Below are positions 35,180 to 46,072 of a stretch of 64,000 nt of DNA, one piece after another. How positions within the stretch are numbered: position 1 is the stretch's first letter; each line of letters starts with the position of its first letter. The stretch lies in the NCBI GenBank assembly GCA_036362985.1, contig JAYGXS010000001.1, forward strand, positions 39,750,047 through 39,814,046, written 5' to 3'. This DNA comes from Ligula intestinalis. Its lineage: Eukaryota; Platyhelminthes; Cestoda; Diphyllobothriidea; Diphyllobothriidae. The notes under the pieces are model-generated. The model did no database searches. It saw only the letters and a program-made list of their open reading frames with translations, and had not been told where the DNA came from. A program made the position numbers and the translations under genes.

Positions 35180-35332
35180 GCAAGACAACGAGCCCGTGAC
35201 GCAGTGGTTAGAACTTCGGACTTCCAATTTACAAGACCGCACCACTTGGGGTTAGATATGACTTGCTGGTGACGGCTAACAAGCCAGAAAGGGCACTTCC
35301 AGCCTCCCTTCTCTTTGTCGGTAATGTTCTTC
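35180..35332 (+). repeat. SINE family 1 copy (with internal deletion)
   Basis: Begins GCAAGACAACGAGCCCGTGA and keeps box A (CGCAGTGGTTAGAAC), but the box B segment is deleted: ACAAGACCGCACCACTTGGG follows directly. The body and the CCAGCCTCCCTTCTCTTTGT end are present. It lies between the two GGTTCCTTAGG repeats. Confidence 0.6.
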
Positions 35333-35410
35333 TACCTAGTTAGTTGTACCACGCTAGCTGTTGGATGGCTGCTGGCGGGACTAGAACTAAATGTTGGTGA
35401 GCCCATAGGG

Positions 35411-35615
35411 GTACCTATCGCAGGGGGTTAAGTGAGTTAGACCCTAGGAACTGCTATCTTCAGAACACGGTTCCTTAGGCGAGGAGAAGTCAGTGGAGGC
35501 CAGAGTAAAAGGAATCGTTTATTTTATATAGGGAGGAATGGAGCACACACAGGAAGAAGTTTGACTTTGGAGCGCACGACCAGCTAGGAGGCTAGCGAGG
35601 TTCTAGGTGCGGGAA
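35411..35615 (-). repeat. GGTTCCTTAGG repeat family, copy 3
   Basis: Same landmarks as the copy at 34,690. The pair could be two LTRs of a very small element (TRIM-like), with the SINE inserted between them, or a local duplication. Sequence after the first 200 bp differs between the two copies, which argues against simple paired LTRs. Confidence 0.55.
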
Positions 35616-36189
35616 TTGCTACAAGGGCCCAGAGTGAGCCTTGTGTGAGCCAGCTTCAGGATGCTGATTGGCATGACCAGTCTGGGGTGCGTGTGTACGC
35701 CCCATTCGCGCGAGAGCAAAGGTTGTACGTCGCATGAGGACATCGGTCAGTGCAACCGGGCGACCAAAATTGTCACTGCGAGACCACGTCTGTGGCGTCT
35801 CGCGTTTGGAGGAGGTGGGCTGCAGAACCGCTACATATCCGTGACAGTCCTCTAAACCAAGAAACTAAGATAACGCTAAGATGAAAATCTTCTTGGTTAA
35901 GATCAAGCTTGAGGTTCGCTTTCCTAGTCTTTACGCCTGTTCCTCACCATAAACCGTTTTTTCAGTCCATACTCTGTGAGAGATACACGTACTCAACTTC
36001 CTTGCAGGCTCACACGGCTTTCTTTCTGACATAAACGTCATGAGGAGTGAAAAAATTAATGGGAATGCAGGAGAAAACTCAAAGACGAAGTACCTGAGAT
36101 CCGAATTGAAGTCACAGCGTTGGACACAAGATTATAAGGCTAAACGAAACAGATGGACTGACGCATGGTATGAGGCAAACTTTCGCATC

Positions 36190-36310
36190 CCAGGTGTGTG
36201 TTTGTACTAGATAAGAACTAGATTGTTTACTCCCTGGAATTATGTCCTTATTCATCCGAGCTTTCAAACCGTTACCGGAGTTCAGGATCAGAGGTAAAAG
36301 CGGTGAAAAA
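36190..36310 (-). mobile_element. Stray Penelope-like element end (lineage A-like) with decayed hammerhead-like motif
   Basis: Minus strand: CTGATCC (36,285-36,291; two invariant bases lost), TGAACTCCGGTAACGGTTT, GAAA (36,262-36,265), GCTC (36,258-36,261), GGATGAATAAGG. It is clearly related to the ends at 32.5, 43.1 and 54.7 kb by the shared GAAAGCTC and the hairpin text. No GIY-YIG sequence is adjacent; the Helitron relic begins about 100 bp away. Confidence 0.55.
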
Positions 36311-36398
36311 GAGCACGCAGAAGTTGTCGCTTTTATCTGGCAGAATGAACTCAATAGAATTTCGATAGCTCAGATGAAACAAGACATGATTTAGATGA

Positions 36399-38046
36399 GA
36401 CAAATTCATCCACCTTAGAGACAATATCCTTTCTGATAGTGGTAATGATGCTGGTCGCGGTCAACCTTTCATCTTGCCGTCAAGCCACATTGGGTCTCCT
36501 TGCTATATGCATAAAAAAACTCAAGATACGTCGGTTTATGTTCGGCATTTTGGTCGCCCGGATCTATTCATTACGTTTACCTGCAACCTATCGTGACCTG
36601 AAATTACTGATGAGTTGTTCCCCGGTCAAAAGCCACAGGACCGCCATGATTTGTCCGCGTGGGTATTCCAGCTTAAGTTGAAAACCATGATGAAACTCAT
36701 CACAAAATTCAAAATTTTCGGTGATGTTCAGTGTCACATGTACACTGTTGGGTGGCAAAAGAGAGGATTACCCCACGCTCGCATTTTGGTCTGGCTAAAG
36801 GAAAGGTTGCACTCTTCCGATGTCGAGAAATTGATATGCGCATGGTTGCCGGACCGATCCGTTGACCCTGTCCTGTTTGAAACGATCAAAACTCAAATGG
36901 TGCATGGCCCATGCGGTCATATAAATCCCAACAGCCTTTGCATGAAGGATGGGAAATGTACCGAGAGGTATCCAAAGCGTTTCCTAGATGCAACTCAGAC
37001 CGATGGGGATGGTTACCCCCTTTACAGAAGGCGAAAACCTGAGATTGGTGGATTTGAAGCAGTTATCAATGAAAGGCGAAACGGTGGTGGGGTAATTGAT
37101 AACCGTTGGATTGTGCCGTATTGTCCCTTACTGTCAAAAGTATTCAATGCCCACATCAATGCTGAACTTTGCAATTCGTCGATTTCGATCAAGTACGTCT
37201 GCAAGTACATCAACAAAGGATCCGATGCTGCAATGTACTCTCTCAACCGCCGCAACAATAATGGGGAGATTACTCAGTGCGAAATGGGCAAATACATCAG
37301 CAGTAATGAAACATTCTGGAGAATCTTTGGTTTTGATATCCACAACCGTTCTCCGGCCATTGAACCCTTAAGCGTCCACCTGGAAAATGGACAACGGATT
37401 TACTTTACGGAAGGACTCCTTTTGGATTAGCTTCAGAATCCCAAAGATACAACTTTGACTGTTTTCTTCAACTTGTGCCAGCAAGCTTCGTTTGCCCAGA
37501 CTCTTTTGTACATTCAGGTCCCCTCATACAACACAAAGGCATTCGCCTATCTTTCCCTCAATAAACTGATACTGATACTGATACATGGAATCGAAACAAG
37601 TGGGCCCGAGGAAAGGTACAAATTCCAGTTGACGGACATCTGGGCATCAAGTACGATGTGAAAATGAGTAGAATATACACTGTTCACCCCTCTCAACAAG
37701 AATGCTTCTATTTACGAATGTTACTCCATGAAGTTAAAGGTCCAACATCGTTTGAAGATCTTAGGACGATTGGCGGTTTTCTGTGTTCAACTTTAGGAGA
37801 AGCCTGTGTGAGGCCTGGTCTGCTTCAAGATGATAATCAGTGGGAGAATACCATTGCTGAAGCTGTCGTTGCTAACGCTCCATTTCAATTTCGACGGCTA
37901 CTGGCGTTCTTAATTAGAAGTTGTGAGTTGTACTGCCCCTATGATCTACGGTTTAGTACAGAAATGATATGTCCAAAGACTACCGACGTCAACTACAGTT
38001 GCAAAATGTCAATGTTCTCACAGAATTCAATGCGGACAAAAACATG
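36399..38046 (+). pseudogene. Helitron Rep relic (N-terminal and Rep domain, no helicase)
   Basis: One frame from 36,399 gives DKFIHLRDNILSDSG, FILPSSHIGSPCYMHKK and VRHFGRPDLFITFTCN, then a TGA stop at 36,594 where a Trp codon is expected. The open part 36,615-37,430 (271 codons) has the Rep core: WQKRGLPHARILVW, HGPCGHINPNSLCMKDGKCT and the two-tyrosine motif KYVCKYINKG (Y194 and Y198). A TAG at 37,428 is followed in frame by TLTVFFNLCQQASFAQTLLY. After a 50-bp insertion the frame resumes with TWNRNKWARGK, IYTVHPSQQECFYLRMLLHE and VKGPTSFEDLRTIGG. A further shift near 37,955 gives RNDMSKDYRRQLQLQNVNVL, and coding ends at 38,044. Helicase and Helitron ends are absent. The expected HAH metal-binding pair reads HAR. 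Confidence 0.9.
37536..37585 (+). mobile_element. 50-bp LINE tail inserted in the Helitron relic
   Basis: The conserved Helitron sequence breaks off after VPSYNT and resumes as TWNRNKW 50 bp later. The inserted bases include CCCTCAATAAACTGATACTG and further ACTGAT units, the same tail found on the minus strand at 9.1 kb. ACA flanks both sides, a possible 3-bp duplication. It reads as an extremely 5'-truncated LINE insertion. Confidence 0.65.
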
Positions 38047-38838
38047 TAAGGAAGCCCAAGGTGAAGCCGGGCTTCCGCGCTAGTGCTAAATAATTTAGAA
38101 CCGTGGCATATTGATAACGCCCCTTGCTAGGACACGTTCTGTCACAGTATGAGAAAATCAAATTTTACTGCTTAAGATGCTCTGAAAACTGATACTTTAT
38201 ATCATTAGTTGGAATCGCTAGCCGTTGTCTGCATAAGAGGAGTTGACGGCCTAAAGGCAAAAACCTAACTTTGAGGAGGGGAGCGAAAAGCGTCTAGGGA
38301 TTGATTAAAATTCACCGATATTACCCGATAGGCAAGGATAGACGGGGTTGTTGATTTGAAGGCACTGAACGTCCCGAAAAGGGGTCCGCTTCTAGGAATA
38401 GTACCCAAACCAGCCTGAAATTACAAACTCACCGTTGTCGTTATTGTCAGAAATTTCTGTGCAGCTTGGGGCGGCTCGAATACAGACTTGCACATACAGG
38501 ACAACTAGATTAGGAATTTAGAGATGCCGCACGAAACTATATTCTTGCCGGTGTATGTTTATGTAGTTTAAAGAGCCTCTCTCTCTCTCGCGTAAGACCT
38601 GAGTGAGATTTTCACCAGAAATATGTTTTCAGCGAGCGCATGACAACTGAGGTAAATGGAAATTCACATATGAATTGAATACTGTGATTCCATTAAATGT
38701 ACTCACATCCCTTGCAGACAGCTTCTTCTGCCTTCACGGAGTAATGCCAACGTTGTAAACGGCTGGACACGGGAATATGTACCCCCCGTACAGTAGGTGA
38801 CCATTCGCAAAATGCTGGGGCAACACCCATTCCCGTGA
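38047..38838. other. Anonymous sequence
   Basis: No helicase domain or other gene follows the Helitron relic. Frames are short. The left limit of the long inverted repeat (next entry) may lie within this interval, but its partner would be beyond the window edge. Confidence 0.4.
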
Positions 38839-40814
38839 CCTAACTTAAAGCTCACCTTCAAATCCCATCCTAATGCCGGTAGGTATGACAGCAAATCAGC
38901 ACATGAGCAGCCCGTAACAGAGGTGACACTACGCTAACTTTGAGACAGACGGGTTTTAAGATGAAGGTCAGGATTAGGGTTAAAGTTGCGGTTTAGAGTA
39001 TCTTAAGTGTTAGGGTTAGAACACGGGAATATCCAGCCTTTCTGTAAGCTATCACAAGGTTACCTCTATTACACAGGGAGGACTTGTACTTCCGCGTCCT
39101 GTCGTGGGGTTGGCGGGGGGAGGGGTAGGGGGCACATAGGCAATTCCGTCCCTAACCCAGACAGTAACCCTCCTAACCCTAACTCATCCTGAAATTTAAT
39201 GGAGGGTCATCCGCAATGCGGTGGGAGGCGATTAAAGTCGTGCTCTACATCACAAATATCCTTTCGGTAATCGGTAAGATAGAAGTGATAGAAGTGTTCT
39301 TGCGGTAGCTACTTCTGCGCTCAAACTCTTAAAATAAGCCGAACCTTAAGCATAACTCTACCGTTAACTCCACTCGCCATGGAATTTGGCATAAGGCTTC
39401 TTGTATTAAGAAGGTTTCTTTTACCCTGTCATATCCAGATAGCAAATGGCGGTTGAATTATACGATAACTTGCTCCTCAATTTCATTAACAAAAATATGT
39501 TATTAAAGGAAACACACCCTTCTTTGCCCCTTGTTTCTTGACCACCCTTTCCAAACGCGGGCCCTTGAACGACAAAAAATATAAGCCTTGATGATATGCT
39601 CTCGGCGCGTACTAGTGTAGCAATGCTTGAGCATTCTCAAGAGCAGTATTACTCTCGCTTTGAAGAAGTATAAAGCTCAAGCGAACTTTTTGAGTAAAGG
39701 TAACTTTCCAGTTTTAGAGGTTTTAGAGGAAATGGTTTTGCTCAAATGAATGATCTTCAGAGTTTAGGAGGAAACGAGAGAAGACTTTATGAACACAAGC
39801 AGAAAAACCCGACGTATAAGGATGTCCCATGAGTACACCACTTTTGAGCGCAACACATGCGACTAGTGGCACAGACATACGCATCACACACCCAGTCCAT
39901 CTGTGTAAACGCCCCTTAATGTTGAAACGAAATTTAGAAGGACCTAATGGAACGAAGATGTGGTGAACACATTCACTTTCCTTCTCAAACGGAAACTTGC
40001 ACGTGCAAAAATTTGTTGAATCGTACCATTTGGTTCGCAGGGTAAAAACGGAATAGTTGATAGTTTCCAGCAGACGGCCAATTCGAATTTATGGGTTCCA
40101 GCTAACCTTAACTAAATATTTGTAGAATTTCGGCCTAGGAAACACTCGAACAACTGCATTTCCATGGGAGATCAGACTTGCTGCGTTAAGTAAATATGAG
40201 TCTGTTTAGGAAGCAAAGCCCTTCAACAGTAGAATATAGTTGCCTAGGTAAAAATGTCTGTCCAATTTCTTCGAAATATCTCCAAACATAAGCATAATTC
40301 ACAAACATTACAAGAAATGTGTGCTTAGAGCGATTGATCGATGGCTTGAGATACCGCTCACGATACTAGTTGGTGTATCAAGAGAATTTTCTGCAAGAAG
40401 TTTACTGGTGTGTCGTCTCAAAAGGTAACTTTTGTTTATCTGAGGCTATTTAACTGCCTTTGATACGGGCAGCTTATTTTAATTTAAACGCGTCTAAACA
40501 ACGTTACCAAATATTTGCTCGTATTTTTCTATTACGATTCTCCGCTGCATATGTCAAGCAGCCACCTTAAATCAAAATCGCGCGATACCCTGGAAAATAC
40601 ACCAATCATAAGCTCTTTAGAAGAAAAAAGGCGGAACACGTTTAATGCGAATGGTGTCGCGTTAAATTACAGGAGCGTTTGAAATTTGGGACGCGGGAAT
40701 AGAAAAAATCCCAAGAATTTAATGTAAACCCGCCTACACTACGGGGGATCTTATGCTCGTATGCTGTCGGAATAAATAACGTAATATGTTGAACGATAAG
40801 ATTAGAAAAGCTGT

Positions 40815-41174
40815 ATGGTCTATAACTGTTTAATTAAGCTCCCTACTTGCATTCAAAATTTAGAGATCTTACATAACTCTGCTACAGTAAAAGTGCTGCG
40901 AACAATACCCTCAAAAGTATTCAAAAACAACAATAGTCTGGTCTGCGGAAATTTCGTGCTTATCACCAAAGTTACACATCCAAGATACAAACAAGAAGTG
41001 TATGTGACTATAGCATCGGCGGCGCTACCAGGACACTTGAGAAACACCAGAAATGCTGAAGAAGTCATGATTATTCCCACATTGTACTGTGTACACACGG
41101 ATAAAGTCCTAACGGTGTTGTCAGTGCATCTGAAGACTAGGGACAATCAAGGAAAATGGAGGCGAGAATGTTAA
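40815..41174 (+). other. Unrecognised open frame in the inverted repeat
   Basis: 119 codons, mixed composition (SKVFKNNNSLVCGNFVLITK, then KQEVYVTIASAALPGHLRNT). The other arm has the same sequence but with an insertion that breaks the frame (only 61,663-61,866 stays open). Since one copy is broken and no motif is recognisable, I do not call it a gene. Confidence 0.25.
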
Positions 41175-41371
41175 AGTTCACAAATAGTCGGGGACCGCCA
41201 GAAGCCCCCGGTCAGCACATGTTGTGTGCCTCCACCTTTACCGCAGCGTACGCGCGCATTCAGGCATTACACGAGTCAGTTAGTTCACATGTATCGACAC
41301 GAAAAACTCCCTCGAATCTCACCCATTGCGCACCTCATCATCGGTACAACAATAATGTTCTGATGGTTACC

Positions 41372-41515
41372 ACCCATGCTACTGATCGATTGTGGGCCAG
41401 AGAACCATGACTGAAGCTACTTTTGGACCGCGCAATCGTCCCCTATCACGAGAATATTGGCCTCATAGAACCGGAAGCTATGGTCGGATATCTCGATATG
41501 TTGGCGTACTTCCTC
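41372..41515 (-). pseudogene. PLE GIY-YIG fragment at the inner end of the left arm
   Basis: The minus strand matches the plus strand at 61,335-61,480. It encodes a stretch like CFSGPQSIS preceded by a decayed HSFRF-EANIL segment, which corresponds to the end of a PLE GIY-YIG module (compare KFDEAKILARGD and DPQTINK at 51.2 kb). It is short and interrupted by stops. Confidence 0.5.
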
Positions 41516-41585
41516 CTCCTCCTCCTCCTCCTCCTCCTCCTCCTCCTCCGCCTCCGCCTCCTCCTCCTCCTCCTCCTCCTCCTCC
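41516..41585 (+). repeat. CCT microsatellite at gap edge
   Basis: CCT repeats with CCG interruptions run straight into the gap. The corresponding place in the right arm has about six GGA repeats only. Confidence 0.95.
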
Positions 41586-41985
41586 NNNNNNNNNNNNNNN
41601 NNNNNNNNNNNNNNNNNNNNNNNNNNNNNNNNNNNNNNNNNNNNNNNNNNNNNNNNNNNNNNNNNNNNNNNNNNNNNNNNNNNNNNNNNNNNNNNNNNNN
41701 NNNNNNNNNNNNNNNNNNNNNNNNNNNNNNNNNNNNNNNNNNNNNNNNNNNNNNNNNNNNNNNNNNNNNNNNNNNNNNNNNNNNNNNNNNNNNNNNNNNN
41801 NNNNNNNNNNNNNNNNNNNNNNNNNNNNNNNNNNNNNNNNNNNNNNNNNNNNNNNNNNNNNNNNNNNNNNNNNNNNNNNNNNNNNNNNNNNNNNNNNNNN
41901 NNNNNNNNNNNNNNNNNNNNNNNNNNNNNNNNNNNNNNNNNNNNNNNNNNNNNNNNNNNNNNNNNNNNNNNNNNNNNNNNNNNNN
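41586..41985. other. Assembly gap (400 N)
   Basis: Four hundred Ns. It lies exactly at the inner end of the left arm of the long inverted repeat, so the true junction is not visible. Long frames crossing it are meaningless. Confidence 0.99.
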
Positions 41986-42485
41986 GATGAACGGCTGCAG
42001 ACCTTTCTTATCTTGTCAGTGGCTCATTCGGCCTCATTCCCTGACGCCTGATGGTTGCTTGCGGCGTGGGTGTGTGTAACCCCATATTCAAGTGCCGTGA
42101 GAAGGTGGCTGACGTTCTTGACGTACGCGAGAGCTGACAAAATCTGGGTGGGAGGATTAGTATCTATTCTAGTATTTGCATACCCTGGCATAGTAACAAA
42201 GGTAATTGATACTGAGGGTTGACGGTGGGAAGCTCTTGGCTCAAGATTATGCAGCGTCTCTCCATCGATGACAACTACCTGGAGAGGAAAGAAGGGTAGT
42301 TGACGTGCCCTTTCTTTTACGTGGTGACGGGCAGCGCAAAATACGCAGTGGATGTCTACCATAAAAGACAGCTGTACCTACTGTACAGAATGAGTCACGG
42401 CTGCTGCACTGGTAAATAGATAAGAACACATTATCGGTTGTAATGTGTATTGGGACCTTTAGAACCTTTAATAAGCTTCATTTTG

Positions 42486-43173
42486 GATAGGGAAAAAGGA
42501 TTGTCGAGCACCGAGTCAAGCTGTTTATTATCCTGAGCTTCCGCTCAGTGGAGGTGTATCGCATCCCATGCCTAAGCTGTCCTTGTTAATACACAGACCA
42601 AACTGAATGCATGCTCGGATCGCGCATGAATGAACACAAGCTAGCTGTATAAAGAGGTGACGAATTCTCGCAAGCTGCAGCTCGTACGCATGAAACAGAC
42701 CATGAGTTCAACTTCGCGGCCTTCTAGGTACTGGCCCACGCAGAAAACAAGAGCCGAAACTTCCTTGATGCCTGGTAAATGGGCGGGAATTCAATCAACC
42801 GATATATAGAATTGACGCCAATGTGCAGAGCCTTGCGCAATCACATGCAGCCACGCCCAGACGTCCATCACAGTTAATTGGCACACATCCTCCGTAATTA
42901 CCCCCGTTTTAGTTGCTGACGCCCTGACGAACCTTGACATCTCTGACAGTTACTTAATGTATACCTCTATAGTTACTCCCTCTCCTCATTTTTTCATTGT
43001 TTCTTACCCCCTACGACCTGACAACTTCTGACAGTTGATTAGTATACACTGACTATAATAATCCTATTTTTTATTGTTGTTTCATATCTCTGACGATGAA
43101 CTCCTGTAAGATTTTGAAAGCTCAGGATAAAAAACAAATTGATATGGCGCTTGACAACCCTTTTTCCTTATCC
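42486..43173 (+). mobile_element. Penelope-like element lineage A: minimal unit with inverted ends (second example)
   Basis: About 690 bp. The left end (GGATAGGGAAAAAGGATTGT, CGAGCACCGAGTCAAGCTGT, TTATTATCCTGAGCTTCCGC) is the inverted partner of the right end (GAAAGCTCAGGATAAAAAAC, GCGCTTGACAACCCTTTTTC, CTTATCC). In between lies a GIY-YIG remnant (42,550-42,850, plus) with landmarks QTECMLGSRMNEHKLAV, then a stop, SQAAARTHETDHEFNFAAF, and IELTPMCRALRNHMQP-like text with stops. Same structure as 32.47-32.96 kb, in opposite orientation. Confidence 0.7.
43085..43132 (+). ncRNA. Hammerhead-ribozyme-like motif, PLE lineage A
   Basis: CTGACGA (43,090-43,096) matches CTGANGA. The hairpin TGAACTCCTGTAAGATTTT is weakened by changes in its 3' side. 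GAAA (43,116-43,119), GCTC (43,120-43,123) and AGGATAA follow. TATCT in front of the box can pair with AGGATA with one bulged G. Located just downstream of the GIY-YIG remnant, as in the 32.5 and 54.7 kb copies. Confidence 0.45.
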
Positions 43174-44149
43174 GTGCAAATACCTGGAATGGGAAATTTT
43201 GCATTCATTCGGAGACTTAATTTTCACTGACACTAGTCGAATTTTTTGAGCATTTAGCAGACAATAACACGAGCCAAATTGGAGTCATTTTCTTCAATTG
43301 CTGCTGATAGCACAGCTTTCAACAGGACTAAAGAATTCCGTAATGGGTAAGACAGAAGCATTGGAATTCTCCCATTGATTGAGGTGGCTTTTTGGTACAT
43401 TCCAGAATGGGCATATATTCCCCTTATATAACCTTAACTCTAAGTCCAGGCATAACCACAATCCTAACCCTAACATTAACCCTATATTAGCCAGAAACAT
43501 AACGTCAACCCTTAAGCTCACCATAATCTCCCCGTAATATATGACCTATATTGTGTTTACACATCGGCAGCGATCTGGACGCATAAAGGTGCATACTGTG
43601 CATCCCAAAGCCAGGGAAGTAGTGAAGTGTGTGAGACATCTTTCTGTTCAAATTTCAAAGGACGAAATTCGCAAAAGATAGAAGGTTTACTAAGAAAGTT
43701 CTAACACGTAGATATTTGATAAGAGACTTCCAGTTGGTTTATAATAAAGAATACTTTTTAGATAACCAAAAGGGCGCAGTTCCTTTTGCCTGCGAACATA
43801 CAGGATACTAAGCATATATCAAAGCCGTCTCCGGAACACAAATGCTATTGTAAGGATAAAGCAGCAGAGCTTGAAACGAATATATTATCTTCCTAACCAA
43901 TTGTAAATTGGAAGCCGATGCTGTCGCAAAAAAAGATCTTCCATTGAGACCGAGATTGCCAGATAGTTGACCGACTCCATAGCGTAAGCGTTAGTCGATT
44001 CTTTGCAGGAAGGCTATCTTCATTTCACATCTGTTACTAAAGTGCACGAATAAAGTGGGAAAATATAACCTAGACTGAATTAGCTGCTCATCATGTGGTT
44101 GACAACAGCAAGAACTCGTAAGAGGCAAAAAGTAAATGAGATAATGCGT
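43174..44149. other. Anonymous sequence with degenerate CCTAA tract
   Basis: 43,425-43,500 contains ATCCTAACCCTAACATTAAC and similar words, a telomere-like relic. No gene. Confidence 0.45.
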
Positions 44150-44545
44150 GGAAGGCTAAAATGTTATGGATAATTTAATAAAGCATAGGAGTAGAATGTG
44201 AGTAATAGGCAAGTGACTCCCAGACGAGTACAGTCCAGCCATGAACGGGTCGGAGTCCCGAGTCACATTTCGGCGGGTGTAATCACCGCGTCGGATGTCT
44301 GCAACCAGTTGTGAGGTCGCCGGTTCCGGGAGTGTCTGAGCGTAAGCAGTCACCAGACTAAGGTCCTCTGTGGACTGGTCTTGGACAGTGGTTGGCCAGT
44401 TAACTCAAACAGAGATGTCCATGACCTTAACTTGCCTTTAACACGCTTGGGTGTGCACGTACTTAGTGGGCACGAGTAACAGGAATTCCAGACACGCCCA
44501 GAAGTGCGCGAGCAAAGCATGGCTTAGAATACGAGGTCGCTTCAA
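44150..44545. repeat. Dispersed repeat also present in tandem at 57.3-58.1 kb
   Basis: Shares, in order: TAATTTAATAAAGCATAGGA, GTGAGTAATAGG, GACGAGTACAGTCCAGCCAT, GGTTCCGGGAGTGTCTGAGC, CAGTGGTTGGCCAGT and GAATACGAGGTCGCT with the copies at 57,291 and 57,812. Non-coding; element type unknown. Confidence 0.6.
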
Positions 44546-46010
44546 GCTGCTGGGCTTCTTTTCGCCTCAGCCCAATGCGGAGTCCACTCTTTATCATTGC
44601 GCACGTTGCGTTTGGGCATTTTTTTAAAAATCAGACAACAACAGGTTGCATCTGGCAATTGGCAACTTTGCGATTGTATGGATCTGAGACCACGGCACCC
44701 AGGCGTGAGAATAGAGACGTTGGGTGTCAACCTCAGCTGCAGCACCTCAGCCCGAAGAGGATACTGCAAGTAAAGCTAAAAGACGACGTCAAGAAGCCTT
44801 CCCTGTGCAAGGTCCAGGAAGAAGATGATTCACTTTTTAGGACACGATAGTTAGTCGTTTCTTTAACCGTCAGATAATATCTTCCTGCTAGGCTGTGCGA
44901 GAATATGCGTGGAAAGAAAACGTAATTGAAATTAGTGCACGTCGTGGGCGAAGTTTCGCCGTTTATTTGCAATCTTTTCTCACCTTCATTATCAGCTCAC
45001 CATTTGCATTGAGTGTGTACCTCCCTTGCTGCTTCCACAAAGGGCGCAAATTGTAATGACCCTACTGGTGTGCCTGGAGCAACATTACGCCTCTCGCACG
45101 ACAGTTCCCCTGTCGCTCCAACAAGCCGCAGCAAACGCTTAAGCAAGCCGCAACAGACACTGAGACGAGCTGGGCAAGCAACACGAAAGCGACAGCAAGC
45201 GGGAGCAACGCAGAGAACTAGCACGAGAGAAAACCGGAGTTTAGGCAGACTCGCGCAGAATCTTCCCACTCGCTCGCCACTCCCACCTCCGCATCCGGTG
45301 TAAAGACAAAGTCAATAAGACCGGGGATGAGGGAGGGTGTAGGTGGCTGGCGCGATAAACACTCAGCACGCGCACACTTGACACAGCCATCTTACTAGGT
45401 ATGCTCCCGCCTGCGCGGGAGCGCCATAAAGGCCGCATTAAGAGGGAGCCATTGCAGCCTGACTCTCAGTCCTCCCTCTCCTCCCATACGCACACACAAA
45501 CACACGCGTACAAAAAGATCATCAACGTAGGGGGGCCCGAGTTTTCGCGTCAGTTGGCAAACCCTCCAAGCCACGGCTTTTAGCGCACCGTGATAGATTC
45601 AGACGCATTCAGATTTATTATGGTGAGGAGAGAAACGCGCCGAGGGTCGACCTCACTTTCTCCCCCAACGCCTAGCTTTCGGACACCTTAGGTTGGGCCT
45701 GAAACCCAGTGAGACCACGAACGCAATCACCAACAGGGAATCAGAAGTGAGAGAAAGTGCCAGCGCCTTCCAGGTCGCAGGGACCGTGGTTGGCTGAGGA
45801 CTGGCGTTGCATGTGCATACAGACAATTGGATCTCAGAAGGGTGAGAGCAGCCCTGCATGAAGCCTGGGCCAACACCATCCTGAGAGGGGTAGCCAATCA
45901 GTCATCGACTGAAAGGCTCTACCCATGCTCCGTCGTCGGTTGGCGTCCGTGGACAGGGCTGAAAGGAGAGAAAGAGACAACTGGTGAACTTTGCGGTTGT
46001 GGGCGTGCAG
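44546..46010. other. Anonymous GC-richer sequence
   Basis: Frames of 90-96 codons on both strands around 45.0-45.3 kb reflect arginine/alanine-rich base composition. The block at 45,296-45,330 (AAAGACAAAGTCAATAAGAC) resembles the GC-rich repeat near 19.06 kb. No gene supported. Confidence 0.4.
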
Positions 46011-46018
46011 AAGAAGAA

Positions 46019-46049
<31 letters not shown>

Positions 46050-46072
46050 GAGGAGAAGAAAAGAGGAAGTAG
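46008..46072 (+). repeat. GAA/GGA microsatellite
   Basis: Purine-only triplet repeats; the glutamate-rich frame across them is an artefact. Confidence 0.9.

Larger units (their letters stand above)
38839..41515 (+). repeat. Long inverted repeat, left arm (about 2.68 kb)
   Basis: This arm is the reverse complement of 61,324-64,000. Coordinates of matching points sum to 102,837-102,839 throughout, so very few indels separate the arms. Checked landmarks: CCTAACTTAAAGCTCACCTT at 38,839 against the last bases of the window; the frame 39,007-39,192 against 63,832-63,647; 41,156-41,410 against 61,681-61,427. Differences are scattered substitutions plus a 2-bp change near 40,968. The arm contains degenerate TTAGGG-like words (38,960-39,190) and ends inward at a TCC microsatellite. 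It encodes nothing I recognise except the PLE fragment at its inner end. Confidence 0.95.

Noticed and set aside
36399..38046. Host gene with Rep-like domain
   Set aside because: Two in-frame stops, a frame-changing insertion, a further frameshift and a changed catalytic residue mark it as a dead Helitron.
38960..39190. Interstitial telomere array
   Set aside because: Only scattered, degenerate TTAGGG/CCCTAA words; no run of perfect repeats.
41392..42079. Frames of about 219 codons with poly-proline or poly-leucine
   Set aside because: They cross the 400-N gap and a CCT microsatellite; the length is an artefact.
46008..46072. Glutamate-rich acidic protein segment
   Set aside because: Pure GAA/GGA microsatellite.
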